From assembly GCA_015060015.1 (NCBI GenBank), contig SUZG01000005.1:52875-116874 (forward strand): 64,000 nucleotides of DNA, given 5' to 3'. Below, one piece after another: positions 25,840 through 34,837 of the stretch; position 1 is the stretch's first letter; every line of letters begins with the position of its first letter. Position numbers and translations under genes: made by a program. The DNA comes from Rikenellaceae bacterium (GTDB lineage Bacteria; Bacteroidota; Bacteroidia; Bacteroidales; Rikenellaceae). The notes beneath the pieces are model-generated. The model did not search any database. It had not been told where the DNA came from and saw nothing but the letters and a program-made list of their open reading frames with translations.

Positions 25840-26843
25840 TGAGAAAAGGCACAACAATACTCTTCACTCTGCTCGCATTGTGCGTCGTGGCACTCTTTGC
25901 CGCCGATATGTGTGTCGGCTCGGTGGAGATAACCCTGCGTGATATCTGGACGGTAATGACAGGAGGAGAGTGCGACCCCATAACCACGAAAATCATCATC
26001 GACATACGCCTCACAAAGGCCCTGATGGCTATTCTGGCAGGTGCAGCCCTGGCGGTGAGTGGCTTGCAGATGCAGACACTGTTCCGCAATCCGCTGGCCG
26101 GTCCTTATGTCCTGGGCGTGAGTTCGGGAGCCAGCCTCGGCGTGGCACTCTTTATCCTCGGTGCACCACTCTTGGGACTGGGCGGCTCGTCGTTGCTCTC
26201 ATCGTTTGGCGTGGCGGGAGCTGCGTGGATAGGTGCTGCTGCGGTGCTAATGATGGTTGCGGCAGTGAGTCGCCGCATAAAGGATATTATGGTTATCCTG
26301 ATTCTCGGAATGATGGTCGGCTCGGCTGTGAGTGCCATTGTGCAGGTATTGCAATATATGAGCCACGAGGAGGCTTTGAAGAGTTTTGTCGTGTGGACTA
26401 TGGGCTCGCTGGGCGACGTGAGTACCACACAACTGCTGCTCATCGTGCCGGCAGTGGTGGCAGGTCTGGCTATTGCGGTGGCGGTGATTAAGCCTCTCAA
26501 CCTGCTGCTTTTGGGAGAGCCTTATGCCCGCACAATGGGCTTAAATATCGGTCGTACGCGAATGTTGATTCTACTCTCGACCACACTTTTGGCAGGTACT
26601 GTAACGGCCTTCTGCGGCCCTATCGGCTTTATCGGTCTGGCAATTCCGCATGTGGCTCGCACGATGTTCCGCAACGCCGACCATCGCATATTGATGCCTG
26701 CAACGGCTCTGCTGGGTGCTGTGTCACTCCTGATTTGCGATATAGTGTCGAAGATAATGACCCTCCCCGTAAACACCATAACAGCCCTGCTGGGAATACC
26801 TATTGTTATATGGGTGGTTGTGAGAAACAAAAATATTGTATAG
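25839..26843 (+). CDS. ABC importer permease, BtuC/FecCD family
   Basis: 334 residues with about ten membrane helices. Family blocks are DIRLTKALMAILAGAALAVSGLQMQTLFRNPLAGPYVLGVSSGASLGVA and GPIGFIGLAIPHVARTMFRNADHR. It is the membrane channel of the importer, coupled by TGATGA overlap to the binding protein and 3 bases from the ATPase gene. Confidence 0.94.
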   Translation: MRKGTTILFTLLALCVVALFAADMCVGSVEITLRDIWTVMTGGECDPITTKIIIDIRLTKALMAILAGAALAVSGLQMQTLFRNPLAGPYVLGVSSGASLGVALFILGAPLLGLGGSSLLSSFGVAGAAWIGAAAVLMMVAAVSRRIKDIMVILILGMMVGSAVSAIVQVLQYMSHEEALKSFVVWTMGSLGDVSTTQLLLIVPAVVAGLAIAVAVIKPLNLLLLGEPYARTMGLNIGRTRMLILLSTTLLAGTVTAFCGPIGFIGLAIPHVARTMFRNADHRILMPATALLGAVSLLICDIVSKIMTLPVNTITALLGIPIVIWVVVRNKNIV

Positions 26844-26846
26844 GCT

Positions 26847-27605
26847 ATGATACGCTTTAATAATCTTTCACTCGGATATGGCGACCGCACGCTTATCGAC
26901 AACCTTACGGGCGAGGTCGCTGCGGGGGCTTTGACGGCCCTTGTAGGTCGCAACGGCACGGGAAAGAGTACGCTGCTGCGTGCCATAGCCGGCATAGGCG
27001 ACTACTTTGCAGGGTCGATTGAGTTGTGTGGCAGAGATTTACGCTCGCTGCCGGCTGCCGACTTGGCGACAACCATCGCCTTTGTTACGACCGACAAGGT
27101 ACGCATCGCAAACCTTCGCTGTCGCGATGTGGTGGGTCTTGGCCGAGCACCCTACACCAACTGGATAGGACGTATGCAGGCACAGGATGAAAAGATTGTA
27201 GCGGAGGCCCTTGCCTCGGTGGGTATGAGTGACTATGCCGACAAGACGATGGATAGAATGTCGGACGGCGAGTGTCAGCGAATAATGATTGCCCGAGCCC
27301 TGGCACAGCAGACGCCCATAATACTACTCGACGAGCCTACGGCCTTTCTGGATATGCCCAACCGCTATGAGCTATGTTCATTGCTCAGCCGTCTGGCTCA
27401 CGACGAGCATAAGTGCATACTCTTCTCGACTCACGAGCTGGATATTGCTCTTGAACTTTGCGATGCCGTAGCACTTATCTCGCCACCGCAGGTGCATATT
27501 CTTCCCACCGACGAGATGATTCGCAGTGGTCATATCGAGAGGCTTTTTACAAATGGCATAGTGGAGTTCAATCCCGCAACCAGAACGGTAAAAGTGAAGG
27601 GATGA
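26847..27605 (+). CDS. ABC importer ATPase, BtuD/FecE family
   Basis: 252 residues: Walker A GRNGTGKST, signature MSDGECQRIMIARAL (a DGE variant of LSGGQ), Walker B IILLDEPTAFLD and the H-loop STHELD. It powers the BtuC-like permease. Third and last gene of the operon. Confidence 0.94.
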   Translation: MIRFNNLSLGYGDRTLIDNLTGEVAAGALTALVGRNGTGKSTLLRAIAGIGDYFAGSIELCGRDLRSLPAADLATTIAFVTTDKVRIANLRCRDVVGLGRAPYTNWIGRMQAQDEKIVAEALASVGMSDYADKTMDRMSDGECQRIMIARALAQQTPIILLDEPTAFLDMPNRYELCSLLSRLAHDEHKCILFSTHELDIALELCDAVALISPPQVHILPTDEMIRSGHIERLFTNGIVEFNPATRTVKVKG

Positions 27606-27747
27606 TAGACCTCTTCGGCCTCTTGATAGAAGATTTACTACGGCCGACCCCATAACTTGCTGAATATGTGCTATAAACAATTTCACCACACCCCTTTTTG
27701 ATAGATTAAAACCGATGCAAAATACCGCTGTTCCATAAGTTTTACAC

Positions 27748-27755
27748 TACTTTTG
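27748..27755 (+). promoter_or_regulatory. -7 box of the 196-aa regulator
   Basis: TACTTTTG 31 bases before the ATG. Confidence 0.5.
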
Positions 27756-27786
27756 TATCAAACAAAATCACTAAAAACAAAAGACT

Positions 27787-28377
27787 ATGGATGCTAAAAA
27801 TTTCATCGATTTATTGCGACGATACACCTTCGCACGCCTTCGTTTCGTCAATTTCAAATTGTGGGGCAACCAACGCACAGGTTACTATCGCGAATTCTCG
27901 GCCGACGACATCATCGGTCTGATAAAAGATTTCAGGCAACTCTCGACGCACCAGAACGGCTCAACCAGCACCGACAATAACGCAACCGCCACGCCCGAAA
28001 AGGAGTTATTCCGTGCGGGTAGTAACTACGCCATTCTCACGCGACTATGTTATCAATACTACATCTACGAGGGTAGCGACCGCCTGCAAAAGAAGATTAT
28101 AGCCGAAGTAGAGGAGATTATCGACGAGTTACGAAATGACGCCGATGCCCACGCCGAGTTTGAGGCCCTTCTCAACAGCCGGCATAACGACATTATGCGT
28201 CGTTTCCGCACGGCACACCCCTCGCTGAAAGAGAAGGATTTTCGTCTATACGCCTACCTTACGGCCGGACTCTCGGCTACAACCATCGCCGTTCTGCTCG
28301 GCAAAGAGAAATCCGTCGTCTATAACCGCATCTCTCGCTTGAAAAAGGTTATCAACGACGAATTCCGCTTGCCATAA
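27787..28377 (+). CDS. HTH-containing probable transcriptional regulator
   Basis: 196 residues. The C-terminal 70 residues (FRTAHPSLKEKDFRLYAYLTAGLSATTIAVLLGKEKSVVYNRISRLKKVI) form a LuxR-like helix-turn-helix of the kind found at the end of Bacteroidota TPR/membrane sensor regulators. The N-terminal part (LLRRYTFARLRFVNFKLWGNQ) is soluble and not recognised. Unlike the usual family members it has no membrane segment or TPR array. Confidence 0.7.
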   Translation: MDAKNFIDLLRRYTFARLRFVNFKLWGNQRTGYYREFSADDIIGLIKDFRQLSTHQNGSTSTDNNATATPEKELFRAGSNYAILTRLCYQYYIYEGSDRLQKKIIAEVEEIIDELRNDADAHAEFEALLNSRHNDIMRRFRTAHPSLKEKDFRLYAYLTAGLSATTIAVLLGKEKSVVYNRISRLKKVINDEFRLP

Positions 28378-28527
28378 GAGATTGTGCATTATCGGCGGTC
28401 GTGGCCAAGAATCATCCCCAGCACATCGGCAAAAATTCCGATAAAACATAAAATACCAAACAACATAACTCTGACATTTAAGGTTTACGCCACAAAAGTA
28501 GAGCTACGGCGTGACAATTTATGACAC

Positions 28528-28573
28528 AAAAAAGCCTATCTAACGATTTTACTCATCAGATAGGCTTTTTTTA
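28528..28573. terminator. Terminator of upp
   Basis: Stem aaaaaagcctatct / agataggctttttt with an internal loop; symmetrical, so it serves both the regulator and upp. Confidence 0.85.
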
Positions 28574-28587
28574 TAAAGTTACTCTTC

Positions 28588-29241
28588 TTACAACTTCTCG
28601 CCAAAGGCCAAATCTCCGGCATCGCCGATACCCGGAACGATGTAAGAACGCGATGTGAGTTCGGCATCAACAGCACATACCCACAGCGTAGTTGTCTTGG
28701 CAGGCATATGTTTCATCGCATAGTCCACGCCCTGCTCCGAGGCGATAACCGATGCAACGTGAGTGTGCTTCGGATGACCACACTTCTCGACCAAAGCCTC
28801 ATAGACCATCACGAGAGATGCTCCCGTAGCAAGCATAGGATCAACCAAAAGCAAGGTCTTGCCCTCCAAGTTGCACGACGAGATATACTCCACCTTGATT
28901 GTGAACTTGCCACCCTTGCTGCTCTTGCGGTAAGCCGACACGAAGGCATTGTTGGCATCGTCAAAGTAGTTCAGAAAACCCTGATGCAGAGGCAAACCGG
29001 CACGCAGAATAGTTGCCACCACGATATCATCACCTATCATCTCAACGGCAGCCTCGCCCAACGGCGTAGGGACAATCTCCGTCTTATAGTTAAGCGTCTT
29101 TGAGATTTCGTAGCTCATAATCTCGCCAATGCGTTCCAGATTACGGCGAAAACGCATAGAGTCGCCCTGCACTCTCTTATCGCGAATCTGTGCGATAAAC
29201 TTATTGAGAATGGTATTCTCCTTATTCAGAATGTGAATCAT
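28588..29241 (-). CDS. upp: Uracil phosphoribosyltransferase
   Basis: 217 residues: PRPP-binding loop LLVDPMLATGASL, uracil-binding tail SYIVPGIGDAGDLAFGEKL. It makes UMP from uracil and PRPP. A single gene; it starts 31 bases after the hflX stop on the same strand but the link is uncertain. Confidence 0.95.
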   Translation of the reverse strand: MIHILNKENTILNKFIAQIRDKRVQGDSMRFRRNLERIGEIMSYEISKTLNYKTEIVPTPLGEAAVEMIGDDIVVATILRAGLPLHQGFLNYFDDANNAFVSAYRKSSKGGKFTIKVEYISSCNLEGKTLLLVDPMLATGASLVMVYEALVEKCGHPKHTHVASVIASEQGVDYAMKHMPAKTTTLWVCAVDAELTSRSYIVPGIGDAGDLAFGEKL

Positions 29242-29272
29242 AGTGTTGTGGTATTTTTAGGTTAAGTTCATT

Positions 29273-30496
29273 CTAATACAAGAAATTGTTGAATGGATAA
29301 CGCCCTGCGTGTATCTCACGAACCATACCATACAGGTCGGAACGCAATTTTTCTATATTGAGGCGTTCAACAGCAGAGATAAAGATACAAGGGGTATTCG
29401 CCTTGGCTATCCAGCTCTTCTTCATATCCTCCAACGACATATTCTGGCGTGTGGCGGGGGTCAAATCATCCTCATCCTTTTTAACATAGGTATAGGCATC
29501 AATCTTATTAAAGACCAAATAGACCGGTTTGTCGCCCGCACCAATATCCTGCAAGGTCTGCTTGACAACGGCGATATGCTCCTCAAAATTGGGATGCGAG
29601 ATATCGACAACGTGCATCAGCAGGTCGGCCTCACGCACCTCATCGAGTGTCGATTTGAACGACTCGATAAGTTCGGTGGGCAACTTACGGATAAAACCAA
29701 CGGTATCCGAGAGCAGGAACGGCAGATTGTCAAAGACCACCTTACGCACCGTAGTATCAAGCGTAGCAAAGAGCTTATTCTCGGCAAAGACCTCACTCTT
29801 CGAGATAAGGTTCATAAGCGTCGATTTACCCACATTGGTATAGCCCACCAACGCCACGCGTACCATAGAGCCTCGATTTGAACGCTGCACAGCCATCTGT
29901 CGGTCAATCTTCGAGAGCTCCTCTTTGAGCTTCGATATGCGATTACGCACGATACGGCGATCGGTTTCAATCTCACGTTCACCGGCACCACCACGCGTAC
30001 CCGTACCTCCTCGCTGACGTTCAAGGTGGGTCCACATACCCGCCAGACGGGGCAACATATACTCATATTGTGCCAGCTGCACCTGCGTCTTGGCGTAAGC
30101 CGTACGGGCTCGCGACATAAAGATATCGAGAATAAGGCGTGTGCGGTCCAACAGTCGGCACGGCATAACCTTCTCGATATTGCGGGTCTGTGAGGGAGAC
30201 AGTTCGTCATCAAAAATCACAACGTCAATCTCATTCTCGGCACAATAAGCGGCAATCTCATCCAATTTACCGGGGCCTACGTAGATGCGTGACGAAGGTT
30301 GCGGCAGACGCTGCGTGAAACGACGCACCGTAACGATATCGGCCGTCTCGGCCAGAAACTCCAGCTCGGAGAGAAACTCCTCGGCCTGCTCGATGCTCTG
30401 CGAATCGCGGATAACGGCTACAACAACGGCACGCTGACGCAAATCTTCGGCCTCAACATCCTGTGTTACAATATTTTCGTTCTTGGACTTTGCCAT
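29273..30496 (-). CDS. hflX: GTPase HflX
   Basis: 407 residues starting at MAKSKNENIV; the ORF-track start 11 codons upstream lies in the tonB terminator and is rejected. The HflX domain (SSRIYVGPGKLDEIAAYCAENEIDVVIFDDELSPSQTRNIEK) and coiled linker (GAGEREIETDRR) precede the G domain with GYTNVGKSTL, DTVGF and NKID. HflX binds 50S subunits, splitting stalled or hibernating ribosomes. Confidence 0.95.
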   Translation of the reverse strand: MAKSKNENIVTQDVEAEDLRQRAVVVAVIRDSQSIEQAEEFLSELEFLAETADIVTVRRFTQRLPQPSSRIYVGPGKLDEIAAYCAENEIDVVIFDDELSPSQTRNIEKVMPCRLLDRTRLILDIFMSRARTAYAKTQVQLAQYEYMLPRLAGMWTHLERQRGGTGTRGGAGEREIETDRRIVRNRISKLKEELSKIDRQMAVQRSNRGSMVRVALVGYTNVGKSTLMNLISKSEVFAENKLFATLDTTVRKVVFDNLPFLLSDTVGFIRKLPTELIESFKSTLDEVREADLLMHVVDISHPNFEEHIAVVKQTLQDIGAGDKPVYLVFNKIDAYTYVKKDEDDLTPATRQNMSLEDMKKSWIAKANTPCIFISAVERLNIEKLRSDLYGMVREIHAGRYPFNNFLY

Positions 30497-30499
30497 AGG

Positions 30500-30540
30500 G
30501 ATAAAAAAAAAGCATCCCGCCAATAACATAGCGGGATACT
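30500..30540 (-). terminator. Terminator of tonB
   Basis: Minus-strand stem tatcccgc / gcgggatgc followed by nine T. It ends 4 bases before the hflX start codon. Confidence 0.85.
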
Positions 30541-30551
30541 CTGTTACGATA

Positions 30552-31238
30552 TTAGTTACGAATCTGGAATGCCACGGGCAAAGTGTACTTTACACGCACC
30601 GGCTGGTTACGCTGCTTACCCGGCTCCCACTTCGGAGATGTCTTCAATACGCGGATTGCCTCCTCTGACAATGAACGGTCAGGAGTCTGCAAAACCTCGA
30701 TGTTGGTGAGAGAGCCATCTCTCTCGATAACGAATGACAAGGTTACACGACCAGAGATACCGTTCTCCTGTGCAATCTGGGGATAACGAAGACGCTTCTG
30801 AACCCACTCACGGAACTTCATAAGGTCACCACCCTGGAATGTAGGCATCTTCTCGGCCTTGATGATTGGGGTATCCTCCTCAATCTCCTCTTCCTCCATC
30901 ACTACGTAGTTTACGTCCATATCCAGACCATCCATAAACTCGTCGAAAGAGATATCGGTCTTAACCTCTGTATCGTTGGTCACGATGTCCAAGATATCGT
31001 TGAACACCTGAATCTCAATCTTCTTGGGGGGTGCGGGTGGCTTAAGCTCGTTACGAGTGATCTCGACGATCTCCTCTTCAACAATAACTGCCTCCTGCTC
31101 TACTGCCTCAATACGATACTCATCGGGAGCATACTTGAAGGCAGCAACCACAATCAACAATGAGATGACCAAGCCAATCTCAAGGAAAAGCCCCTTTCTG
31201 TTTTGAAGGTCGGCTTTCGGTGATTTTTTAACTTCCAT
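30552..31238 (-). CDS. tonB: Energy transducer TonB
   Basis: 228 residues: short cytoplasmic N-terminus, one membrane helix (about 17-36), an acidic/proline periplasmic linker (LKPPAPPKKIEIQ, EEEEIEEDTP) and the C-terminal TonB domain (LRYPQIAQENGISGRVTLSFVIERDGSLTNIEVLQTPDRSLSEEAIRVLKTSPKWEPGKQRNQPVRVKYTLPVAF). It passes proton-motive force from ExbB/ExbD to outer-membrane receptors such as that at 6-8 kb. No exbBD adjoin. The linker is unusually acidic. Confidence 0.93.
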   Translation of the reverse strand: MEVKKSPKADLQNRKGLFLEIGLVISLLIVVAAFKYAPDEYRIEAVEQEAVIVEEEIVEITRNELKPPAPPKKIEIQVFNDILDIVTNDTEVKTDISFDEFMDGLDMDVNYVVMEEEEIEEDTPIIKAEKMPTFQGGDLMKFREWVQKRLRYPQIAQENGISGRVTLSFVIERDGSLTNIEVLQTPDRSLSEEAIRVLKTSPKWEPGKQRNQPVRVKYTLPVAFQIRN

Positions 31239-31491
31239 ACTAAAAATTTATTTTTTCAATTTATATCAATCTCTAATCCAAGTCAGGCTCAATACCCGTC
31301 AAAGCACTATCAATCAACATAATACAACACCACACGCATACTCCCAACCATCCGGAATGCAAGTGGCAACATCTTCGATAAGTACTCTGAAACAGCCTCT
31401 ATCAGCCATTATTTCCACCTATCTTTGGGCAAATATAATCATAATATTTCAAAAAAGAGCCGTCAGTGAAGAAAAATCTACAAAAAATTTT

Positions 31492-31499
31492 TACTTTTG
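31492..31499 (+). promoter_or_regulatory. -7 box of rlmN-rsmG
   Basis: TACTTTTG 20 bases before the ATG at 31520; it lies inside the ORF-track version of the gene (GTG 31466), supporting the later start. The rest of the 31239-31491 spacer shows nothing I recognise. Confidence 0.6.
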
Positions 31500-31519
31500 T
31501 TGCGATTGTAGCGATTTTT

Positions 31520-32560
31520 ATGTCACAAGCTGAAAAATACCAACTCTACGGGATGACCCTTTCCGATCTGCAAAAGGTGTGCGAAAAGGAGCATCTGCCA
31601 CGTTTTGCGGCCAAGCAGATAGCCCGCTGGCTCTATGTCAAGCGAGTAACGGATATCGACGAGATGACCGACCTCTCGAAGGCGGCCCGTGCGGCTTTGT
31701 CCGCCAACTACACTCTTGGTCTGGAAGCTCCACTGCGTGAGAGTATATCGAAGGACGGAACGAAAAAATATCTCTTCCGCACGCGACAAGGCGAGTATAT
31801 CGAATCGGCTTACATCCCCGACGGGGAGAGGGCTACACTATGCGTATCGTCGCAGGCAGGGTGCCGTATGGGTTGCCGCTTCTGTGCCACCGCACGACAA
31901 GGTTTGCAGCACTCGCTTTCGGCAGGAGAGATTATCAATCAGATATTCTCAATTCCCGACTCGGAGAGGCTGACAAATCTCGTATTTATGGGTATGGGAG
32001 AGCCTCTTGACAATACGAGCAATGTATTGGCAGCCATAGAGATAATCACTTCGTCGTGGGGTATGGCGTGGTCACCCACACGCATCACTCTATCGACAGC
32101 CGGCGTAGCGAAGGAGCTGGAGCATTTCCTCAACTCAACGAAGGTGCATCTGGCCGTCAGCCTGCACAACCCCTTCCATGAGGAACGAGCCGAGATTATG
32201 CCTATCGAGAAGGCCTATCCCATTCGCGAAGTGACCGACATATTACGTCGTTACGACTTTACGGGACAGCGTCGCGTGTCGTTTGAGTATATCGTTATGG
32301 AGGGATTGAACGACTCACCGAAGCATATCAAGGAGTTGTGTCGTCTGCTTGACGGCATCAAGTGCCGAATAAACCTTATTCGTTTCCATAAGATACCCGA
32401 TTCGCCCTACTTCTCACCATCGGACGAAAAGATGACGGCATTCCGCGACACTCTCTCGGCCAAAGGCATACAAACCACCATCCGAGCCTCACGCGGCGAG
32501 GACATAAAGGCGGCGTGCGGCCTGCTCTCAACTGCCGAACAAAATAAAGAAAACGCGTAA
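31520..32560 (+). CDS. rlmN: 23S rRNA/tRNA adenine-C2 methyltransferase RlmN
   Basis: 346 residues from MSQAEKYQLYG. Radical-SAM cluster motif CRMGCRFCATA, then LVFMGMGEPLDN, and a C-terminal conserved cysteine in AACGLL. RlmN methylates A2503 of 23S rRNA and A37 of some tRNAs. It is followed 2 bases later by rsmG, a second rRNA methyltransferase. Confidence 0.95.
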   Translation: MSQAEKYQLYGMTLSDLQKVCEKEHLPRFAAKQIARWLYVKRVTDIDEMTDLSKAARAALSANYTLGLEAPLRESISKDGTKKYLFRTRQGEYIESAYIPDGERATLCVSSQAGCRMGCRFCATARQGLQHSLSAGEIINQIFSIPDSERLTNLVFMGMGEPLDNTSNVLAAIEIITSSWGMAWSPTRITLSTAGVAKELEHFLNSTKVHLAVSLHNPFHEERAEIMPIEKAYPIREVTDILRRYDFTGQRRVSFEYIVMEGLNDSPKHIKELCRLLDGIKCRINLIRFHKIPDSPYFSPSDEKMTAFRDTLSAKGIQTTIRASRGEDIKAACGLLSTAEQNKENA

Positions 32561-32562
32561 CG

Positions 32563-33186
32563 ATGATACAGATAATTGAAAAATATTTTCCCGACCTTAC
32601 ACCGCAGCAAAAGGAGCAGTTTCGTGCGTTGTACGACCTATACGCCGACTGGAACGCAAAGATAAATGTGGTATCCCGCAAGGATTTCGACCAGCTCTAC
32701 CTGCGTCACATACTGCACTCGCTGGCGATTGCCAAGGTGTGCCGCTTTGAGGCCGGTGCAAGGGTGCTTGACGTGGGTTGCGGAGGAGGTTTTCCGAGTG
32801 TTCCGCTGGCGATAATGTTCCCCGACACACACTTCGTATCGGCCGACTCGATAGGCAAGAAAATAACCGTTGTCAAGGGCGTTTGCGAGGGTGCAGGGAT
32901 AAAGAATATCGACGCCCGCAATACCCGCGTGGAGCAGATTCCGGAACGGTTTGATTATGTTGTATCGCGTGCCGTTACGGAGATGCCGACCTTCGTCAAG
33001 TGGATATGGAACAAGATTGACCGAGGCCAAAAGGGTTCGCTTCCCAACGGCATACTCTATCTGAAAGGTGGCGACCTTACCGAGGAGCTTGCCGCCACAA
33101 AGATTCAATGGACCGAATACCCCATCTCGGAGTTTTTCGACGAGGAGTTTTTCGAGACAAAAAAGGTTGTTTATACCAGGAGATAG
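32563..33186 (+). CDS. rsmG: 16S rRNA G527 methyltransferase RsmG
   Basis: 207 residues; SAM-binding motif LDVGCGGGFPSVPLAI, then FDYVVSRAVTEMPTFVKW. It makes the m7G527 of 16S rRNA. Co-transcribed with rlmN, ended by a clear terminator. Confidence 0.95.
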   Translation: MIQIIEKYFPDLTPQQKEQFRALYDLYADWNAKINVVSRKDFDQLYLRHILHSLAIAKVCRFEAGARVLDVGCGGGFPSVPLAIMFPDTHFVSADSIGKKITVVKGVCEGAGIKNIDARNTRVEQIPERFDYVVSRAVTEMPTFVKWIWNKIDRGQKGSLPNGILYLKGGDLTEELAATKIQWTEYPISEFFDEEFFETKKVVYTRR

Positions 33187-33214
33187 TCGTTTACACAGAA
33201 AACAATCGTCACAA

Positions 33215-33246
33215 AAAAAGAGCAGATTTTCTGCTCTTTTTCTTCT
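33215..33246. terminator. Terminator of rsmG
   Basis: Stem aaaaagagcaga / tctgctcttttt, followed by cttc. Confidence 0.85.
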
Positions 33247-33261
33247 TTGCTCTTTGCTCTT

Positions 33262-34695
33262 TTATCTTTTCTCTATCTTCTGCACCGGCTCATTAGAGTA
33301 GTCTATCGGCGAATTTGCTCGCAGGTCGTTAAGCAGGATATCGGTCAGCAGGATGCCCTCCGTAGCGACATTCTCCGCCTCGATGCCCTTATAGTTGGCA
33401 TACATATAGTCGCCCATTGCAACGCTGTATTTCTCCTCCTCATTCAAGCCCACAAACTCCACATCAACAGCCTCGCCCGCAGTATCGGTATAAATCGTAT
33501 AGGGGATGTTTGAATAGATATCCAGACTGTGCGACTCCTTCGGGTTCTCCGTATCGTTATACTTCGTGATAATCATCTGACGCAGCTGTGCGGGTGTCAT
33601 CGTCATCGTATAGATGGTTGAAGAGAACGGCTCCAAACCATAGATGTCGCCCACACTGATTTGCGTCGAAGGCATTGGGTTAAAGCGTATGCCGCCACGG
33701 TGATAGAGTGCTATATCGACACCCAAAGCACGCTTTACGGCATCGACCTCCCACGCCGCAAGGCCTGCTCGGTAGAGCAGTTCACGACTCTCGCCGACAG
33801 GTGTTGCCAACGCCTCGTTGTCGTGCAGACGTTCCACCCACTCCGCAAAAAATGGGTCGGGAGCATAATCTTTCAACTCGACGATATCGTATTTCAGCTC
33901 CTTAATCTTTGTTCCCTTCATCTTCACATAGGTCACACCCACGCGTTTGCAGTTGTTACCCGACTGACCCAATAGCGTACGATTTACCAGCGTATCAACC
34001 AGATTATGAGTGTGTCCGCACACTATCATATCGTAGGCATCGCACTTCTGGGCAAGTTGATGATCCATATCATCGCCCATATGCGAGAGCAGCACCAGCA
34101 CATCACATTTTCCTCGTATCTCCTCGGCCTGCTCCATCGCCACCTGCTGCGGATCGGGGAAACGAAGGCCAACATAGCTCTCCTCCTTGCCCGCAGGACG
34201 GTTGTTGCGGTCATAGTTTGTGATGACGCCCACAAAACCAATCTTTATGCCGCCACGCGTATAAATCTTATAGGCAGGGGGCTGCGGGAAAGTTATCGTA
34301 TCACTCAGGCAATTGGCACACACAATATCGAAATCCGTAATAGAGTTTATATGCCCCAGAAAGGCCTGTCCATCATCAAATTCGTGATTACCGAGTGTCG
34401 CCACATCGTAACCCATCTCATTCATCATATCAATCACCGGACGACGCGGCTCCTTGGCCATATCGACATAGGCATTACCCGTCCAGCGGTCACCGGCATC
34501 TACCAGCATCGTGAGAACCGTATCCTGCGATAGTTTGACAGCCGTAGCGAGTTGTGGAAAATTCTCCACTTTGGCGTGTATGTCCGATGTCGAAATTATC
34601 ACCAGACTCTTCTCCGCAACATATCTCTCCCACACCTTAACAACACCGACAACGGCGAATACAATCGCAATAAACAGACTAATTTTTTTAATCAT
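33262..34695 (-). CDS. 5'-nucleotidase/UshA-like metallophosphoesterase
   Basis: 477 residues with an N-terminal membrane anchor or uncleaved signal (about 5-21). The calcineurin-like domain shows IISTSDIHAKVENF, VDAGDRWTGN, TLGNHEFDDG, LLSHMGDD and CGHTHNLVD. The C-terminal 5'-nucleotidase domain has ALYHRGGIRF and YSVAMGDYM. It is probably periplasmic, releasing phosphate from nucleotides; exact substrate unknown. Confidence 0.9.
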   Translation of the reverse strand: MIKKISLFIAIVFAVVGVVKVWERYVAEKSLVIISTSDIHAKVENFPQLATAVKLSQDTVLTMLVDAGDRWTGNAYVDMAKEPRRPVIDMMNEMGYDVATLGNHEFDDGQAFLGHINSITDFDIVCANCLSDTITFPQPPAYKIYTRGGIKIGFVGVITNYDRNNRPAGKEESYVGLRFPDPQQVAMEQAEEIRGKCDVLVLLSHMGDDMDHQLAQKCDAYDMIVCGHTHNLVDTLVNRTLLGQSGNNCKRVGVTYVKMKGTKIKELKYDIVELKDYAPDPFFAEWVERLHDNEALATPVGESRELLYRAGLAAWEVDAVKRALGVDIALYHRGGIRFNPMPSTQISVGDIYGLEPFSSTIYTMTMTPAQLRQMIITKYNDTENPKESHSLDIYSNIPYTIYTDTAGEAVDVEFVGLNEEEKYSVAMGDYMYANYKGIEAENVATEGILLTDILLNDLRANSPIDYSNEPVQKIEKR

Positions 34696-34837
34696 ACTCT
34701 CAATTTCATAAAATACAGGGCAGGCTCGTTTTGAACCATTGTATGGCTAATTTTTACCCTACCCGACAATATTTTGTTTTTAGTTGGTCAAAGTTACAAA
34801 TAAAATAATTATCTTTACACATCTTAACACTTGTTTT